Assembly (NCBI GenBank): GCA_949825025.1
Contig: OX463786.1
Coordinates: 11,460,387 to 11,524,386 of the forward strand
DNA length: 64,000 bases
Direction of reading: 5' to 3'
Origin: Siphlonurus alternatus
Taxonomy: Eukaryota; Arthropoda; Insecta; Ephemeroptera; Siphlonuridae
In this document: piece after piece, positions 39,801 to 45,800 of the stretch
Position numbering within the stretch: position 1 is the stretch's first letter
Layout of the letters: the number at the start of each line of letters is the position of its first letter
Translations under genes and position numbers: made by a program
The notes under the pieces: model-generated
What the model saw: only the letters and a program-made list of their open reading frames with translations
The model's database searches: none
Told to the model about the DNA's origin: nothing

Positions 39801-42800
39801 AACTGAAAATTATACTATAAAAGTCCGTTTCATAGTCTTATAATGTCTTTTCTTATGCTTTTATGTGTTAACGTCACAATGTCACAATAATTTTGCAGCA
39901 TATCAAGACAGGAAAAAATGCAATACTTAACCATCTAAATGTGCAGTAACAAATCCATTATATATTAAGGAGGTACTTACAATGATGTGAGACCCTTGAG
40001 ACCGTGGAAGGCATCAGCTGCCACCTTGGTGATGTGGTTGTTACTCAAGTCACTAAAACAAAAAGTAAACAAATTTTACAAAAGTTCACTCGAGAAACAA
40101 GCAGGGTGAATACCCTTGAGTGAAGCTAAATTATATATTGTTTTCCTCCGTTTCGGGCAAAAATATAAAGAGCGATAGAAAAATATAAAGACTGAATTAT
40201 ATACAATACAATAGAGGCTTCAAGTGATGCGCTTTCGCTGCGCAACTGTTTGTCGCTAAGGTTCATCTTGCACTTGAAAATGAAGCAAAGTGTTTTTTTA
40301 AATTTTCTCGGTTATAAATCAAGTAAAAAATCTAAATCTTGAATTATCTACTGTATTTTTCAGTTTGGACCAAAGTTCCGTAAAGGAATTTTCCCTGAAA
40401 AATCTTATTCTTAGTGAAAAAACGAATTCACGTTTTTTTTACATAGGTTTGGTATAGCGGGTGGGATCACCGAAAAATCAGCTGACTTGAAGCCTCCATT
40501 TTGAATTCATTTTTTCCTTGCAAGAAAATAGCTCTGTTCGTAAATACACAATCAGAAAGAATCGACTTTTTTTATGAAACTTATGTTCTATGCATAACAT
40601 GTGTACTCCTCGCCTCTGAAAAGTTCCGTTCTGTAGCCTTGTTAATCACTGCACCTCGTATTATTCTTACGGGATATGGTGATATATCCCATATTCCGTT
40701 GCAGAAAGGAACTTTTCATAGGCGAGAACTGCACATAAGGTTCATCAAGGAAAATCAATTCTTTCTGATTGTGTATTTACAAACACAGTTTATGTCAACT
40801 TTATATATACCAACAACAAAGTTGGAGTAAAATATATAAAATTGTATCGTGTATATAGTACGTGCTTAATCTTACAAATTAGACGTTCGGAATTATTTTG
40901 AGCAATAATTAATTTAATTATTTTTATTTAGAAATGTCAGGGCTTCAACCTTTATTCCATGAACTCATTGAACTAATTTTCATTCAGAAATGAATATTAT
41001 TTATTTATGACATTAAAAAAAATTAATTACAAAATTATATAATTTATGTGAGAATTCTAATATTTAATGATGTTTTTAAATAATTAAATCCAAATAAAAT
41101 ATTTTGTATTCTTATTTAAGATGAATAATTATTTTAAGTATTAAAAACTTCTGTAATTTAAATATACATAGAGAAATGCCGTGTTCAAATCATCCAAAAA
41201 AAAGTTGCTCTTTTTATAGGACATAATATGTATGTGTACAGGGACATACGTTTTTTAAATTAAAAAGGTAATACTCACATTTGACTGAGGCGTTTGTACG
41301 GCGTGAAGGCGCGAGGAGGAATATCGGTGATCGCATTCTGCTCCAAACGGCTGAAATTAAGAAAAATATTGCGATGTTATTGGTTGTTAATTTATTTTAT
41401 AACAGAACACCGAAATCAAGCAATTCCAAGTGTTTTATAGTTAAATGGGTGAACAATTAAAAAAAATGTGCTTCTTCCATCCAGGATTATTACGGATAAT
41501 ATACTAATCCAAGATAATAATTACGCTCCTATTTTATATACACAACCTGGTTTAGCTTTGGACCACTGCAATTTTTTTCTCTCTCAAATTCTAAAGCGAA
41601 CATCTTATTCTTTTTATTTTAAATTTTTCTTGCCGTTTGCCATGTTTCCCTCAGAATTAGGATAATTAAGATTATATATTTTCTATTCCCAAGAACAATA
41701 ATCTATTGTTCAAAATATGATTAAATAACTTGTAGTTCTTTGTATTTTACTTCGGATAAAAAGGCGTAATATAGCGCTAGCCAAGCAACAAATCGTTGAA
41801 TTTCATTACCAATATGATAGTAGTTGTAAGAAGGGCCTCTCTATTATTTATTTAATCATTATTATAATTCTACACTTAAACCGTAACATAATTATAAAAG
41901 TATAATATATAATATTGAAGTATATACTCAACTAAATAAATTGTACATTTATAAAATTATTTAATACAAATTTTAAAATAAAACTTTAATTATTTTTTTA
42001 AATTTAATATTTTTTAATGCATTAAAATTAAATAAAAATAAAACAAATTAATGTGATTTTATATCAAAATCACATCAATACTTTCAGAAATCAAATATTT
42101 TGTCGACAGTAGATCCTGAGAGGTCTACAAATCTCTCTCACTTTCTTGTGCGGACATTTAGTAAGGGATTTGTCTCCAGCGTTGCCCGGGGAGAAAATAC
42201 TTGCAAGTCTTTGGAGTGCGATTTACCGACCTCATATCCACCCTCGCTCTCTTCCAGTTTCCCCCTAGGCTACAATGAACTAAAGAAACTTTGTCCTTTT
42301 TTAGAGCGAAAATATTATTATGTCCAAAGGATAAAGGCTAGTTCACAATGAGTTGGACGTAAGAAAAAAGTAATGTTTTCTGTGCATGCAGACTTTTATG
42401 TAGGAAACTTATTGCGATCTTAGATGTTAAGTACAGGCACAGTTTGCTTGTTTGAATATTTTATAGCAATGGAAATATAAAAGTCCACGATTTAAGCAAA
42501 CGAACTGTCATAGGCAGGTTCGAGAAAGTGACCAATGCAGTGACATGATGAAAAAAAAAAAAAAAACACTCGTGCCGTCAACTTTTAAGTTATTAAATCA
42601 TTTATGTAAATTTTTCAAATAAATAGACTGTACAATACACTGGAAATCATTATTTTTTAAACTAAAACTGCAGAAATAAAAAAAATATACTTTCAAATAA
42701 TGTTTCAAAAGTAGTCGATTCTAAAGTGTTGAACAATTTTTTTAATTACTCTCCCGTACGTCCAACCTGTCTATTATACTCCAAGAGTAGAACCTATAGA

Positions 42801-45800
42801 CATTAAAAGAGGGGGTCAAGAAAATGAAGAAATTACCCCAAAACATCCTGTACCTATAGGGTGCCCGACAACCCTTAGAATGAGAAAAGAAAGCGGACTG
42901 GATTAAAAGATTGCTATGACAGGAGAAAATTAAACAGCATAATTTTAAATTAATATTGATTATATTGATGGTTTTGTGCTATTTCACCATATGATTAGTA
43001 TCAAATATAAAAGAAAAAAGTAGTCTCCACCGGGATTTGAACCCCTGACCTTCCTTGTGAGGCGTTCTAACCAACAGATTTACAGTGTTCAAGACAATTC
43101 TGTGTTAAATACTTCTATTATTTTTTTTTTTTCAATTTTTAATTCTTGTATACAAATATGCAGCGCAATGGAGTATCGACCTTAATTTTTTTATTGCAGA
43201 AATGGATAGAGGGTGCAAATTTATGCTCCCCTGGTTTTTTTTTTCATATTTTTTACAGGCCTGGAAGTATTTTAAAAAAAAAGTACTTTCAATATTTTTT
43301 TTAAAAATACTTCCAGGCCTGTAAAAAATCTAAAAAAAATCAGGGTAGCATAACTTTGTACCCTTTATCCATTTCTGCAATAAAAAAATTAGGTCTATAC
43401 TCCATATTTAGATGGCAGCACGAAAAATCTCCAATAAAATAATATCATTCCATCAGAAATCCAACAAAACAGTTCTAGTCTATTATATATTATAATTTAA
43501 ATAAAGTCAACTCACAGTTCGGTGACGGCGTCAGGAAGTTGTGTGGGCACTCTCGTAAGACCCTTTTCCCGACAGTCCACGATACCCTGAGCACAGCGAC
43601 AGGGGTGAGGACACTGAGGCTCGCTGACACACTCCCCGCTAGGCCGTTCCACCAGGCCAGAGCATTTCAGTTCCTGGAACAACATGGAACATGGCATTGT
43701 AATATCATAGAGAGTGAATAGAATTAACTGAGAGATCCGGGGTTCAAAGCCCGGTGTAGACTTTTCTTTTTCTTCAGAATGGTTTGATACTAATATACAT
43801 ACAAATGCAATAATCAGATGGCAAAAAAGCACTAAACAATCATTAATAATTTAAGAATTAACTGTATGGTAATATCATTGCTAAAATAAAACATCAGAAC
43901 AAGAAAATTTTTCACTGGAAGATTCCCCACACTGGGACGTTCGTTCCACCCGGCCAGTGTATTCCTAGAACAACGTGGAACGTGGCATTTAAATGTCATT
44001 GCAGCAATGGAACACATCAAGGTTAAAGAAAACAAAATTGCAGCTCAGATGTTGATATTACTCAGGGTATATCTTCGATCATACCGTATATAATATATGT
44101 ATGCCAGATTATCAGCTGGAATAGATATGTTGTTTATACCAAGATATCATATATTGGATCGTACCATTAGAAGTGATAATGAAGTACATATTCTTTAAAT
44201 GAGTATGAATTCTTAAATATTTGTTTTGCTGTTAAGTGTTACGACACTTAATTATTACATTTTGATGTCAATTATATAATACAATAGAAATCGCGATTGA
44301 GTCGGCATGTCTCGCCATGAATAGTAGCAATTGATTGTTCCAATCTGAATAGAAATTAATGCAATTAGTTCAACTTATAAAAATAAAATCTCGTAAATAA
44401 AACATTTATATTTTGTTTTAAATGTATTATACATTTTAATTACTTTTATTGCGGTAAATATAATGTTTTAATTATTGCAAATGATATATTATGTATAATT
44501 ATTTTATATTTTATTTATTTTATTTTTTTAACGTTTTATTAACATATTTATATTTGATATTTTAAAAATCATATTTTAAACTGTTAAAATTTTAAAGTAA
44601 TAATTTTGGTTTAAAGTGTTGCTCATTTTATTAGTAGGAGAATCCAAAGATGAGTTGTACTCTCCTATACATTTTCCTATTACATATCGTTCTTACCTGG
44701 TCATGAAGCTGTATTAGGCCCTGTCCCTTGAGAGCGGACGGAGCGAAACACTTGGTGAACGGTCCCAGGCGAGGGTTCCTCTTGAGCCATCTGGACAGCC
44801 AGGCGAGGTGACAGTCGCAGATCAAACTGTTGTCAGAGAGCTTGAGGGCCTTCAGTCGGAACAAAGGTTCGAACACGTCCTTAGGTAGTGTGGTAAGGTT
44901 GTTGTTATTTAGCGTCCTGGAACATCGTAAGATAAGTTGTCATGAAAATTTTCATCGTTCAATATCACCGATTTTTCGATATTAAACTGAAAATATTTTT
45001 AGTCCATAAAATAAAGAAAAAAATAATTATTAGTTTGATAATATTTTTTAGAAGAAAATAAACTCTTGATTCACTATCATGGCAGAAGACCCGTAAATGA
45101 GAGGTAGGAGATACTTTTAAATTGATAGCTTTAATAGTTACAAAGAAAAAAAAATTTCAATTTTATTTCATGTTTTTCTATAATATGGAGAAAATTTTCC
45201 TGACGGGAAAAACTTGAAGTCTCTATTGTACTCTATTGTATTAACATATTACTTACAGAATTTCCAAATCTTTGAGACTCTTGATAGCCACTTCGTCCAA
45301 GCAAGTCAGTTGATTGTTGTCCAGTTGGCTGTAACAATGATGTTTACATGTACACTCAAATACAATGAAATCAATAACATACACCTCGGGAATGCATGAA
45401 CGTATCCTCTAATTTGATTGTAGACGCAGTTCACGCAGTTCTGCAGTCTATGGAGGCGATGTATAATCTAGTACGATTTCTGGATGACCCTTACACCAAA
45501 ATAAACAATTCTTTATTGCACATTTGGATAGAGGACCTCAAGTTTTGTATTGTCAATTTTGTCATTTTTTTTAACCTTCCAACACCCTTAAATTGAAGGA
45601 GAAAACGCTATGACGTCATAGTCATGCAAATATTTAACACGCAACCATAGAGGATGATACACAGCATCTTATTTCCCCTCTTTTTTTAGATGTTTCTAAA
45701 AATATGACAAAATCATCAATACATAAGTCAAGGTACTCTATCCAAACCTGCAATAAAAATTCATGCAGGTTGTCCGCATTCTTACTTAAATATACACTGA

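Larger units (their letters stand above)
40053..41278 (-). other. intron between D2 LRR1 and LRR2
   Basis: Holds the foldback elements at 40213-40497 and 40532-40788 (the second with another inside it). The remainder is AT-rich. Confidence 0.6.
41351..43515 (-). other. D2 cap to LRR1 intron
   Basis: AT-rich. Contains a probable inverted-repeat segment at about 42335-42785 (GTTGGACGT against ACGTCCAAC; ACAGTTTGCTTG against CAAACGAACTGT), a tRNA-like sequence (43018-43090) and a foldback element (43168-43405). No exon seen. Confidence 0.55.

Noticed and set aside
42100..42351. 83-codon plus-strand frame
   Set aside because: No known domain, no conserved splice context, and it lies in an intron opposite to slit. 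Most likely chance.
43018..43090. Functional tRNA gene
   Set aside because: The T-arm is good but no seven-base acceptor stem or clean anticodon arm could be paired. tRNA-derived repeat is the safer call.
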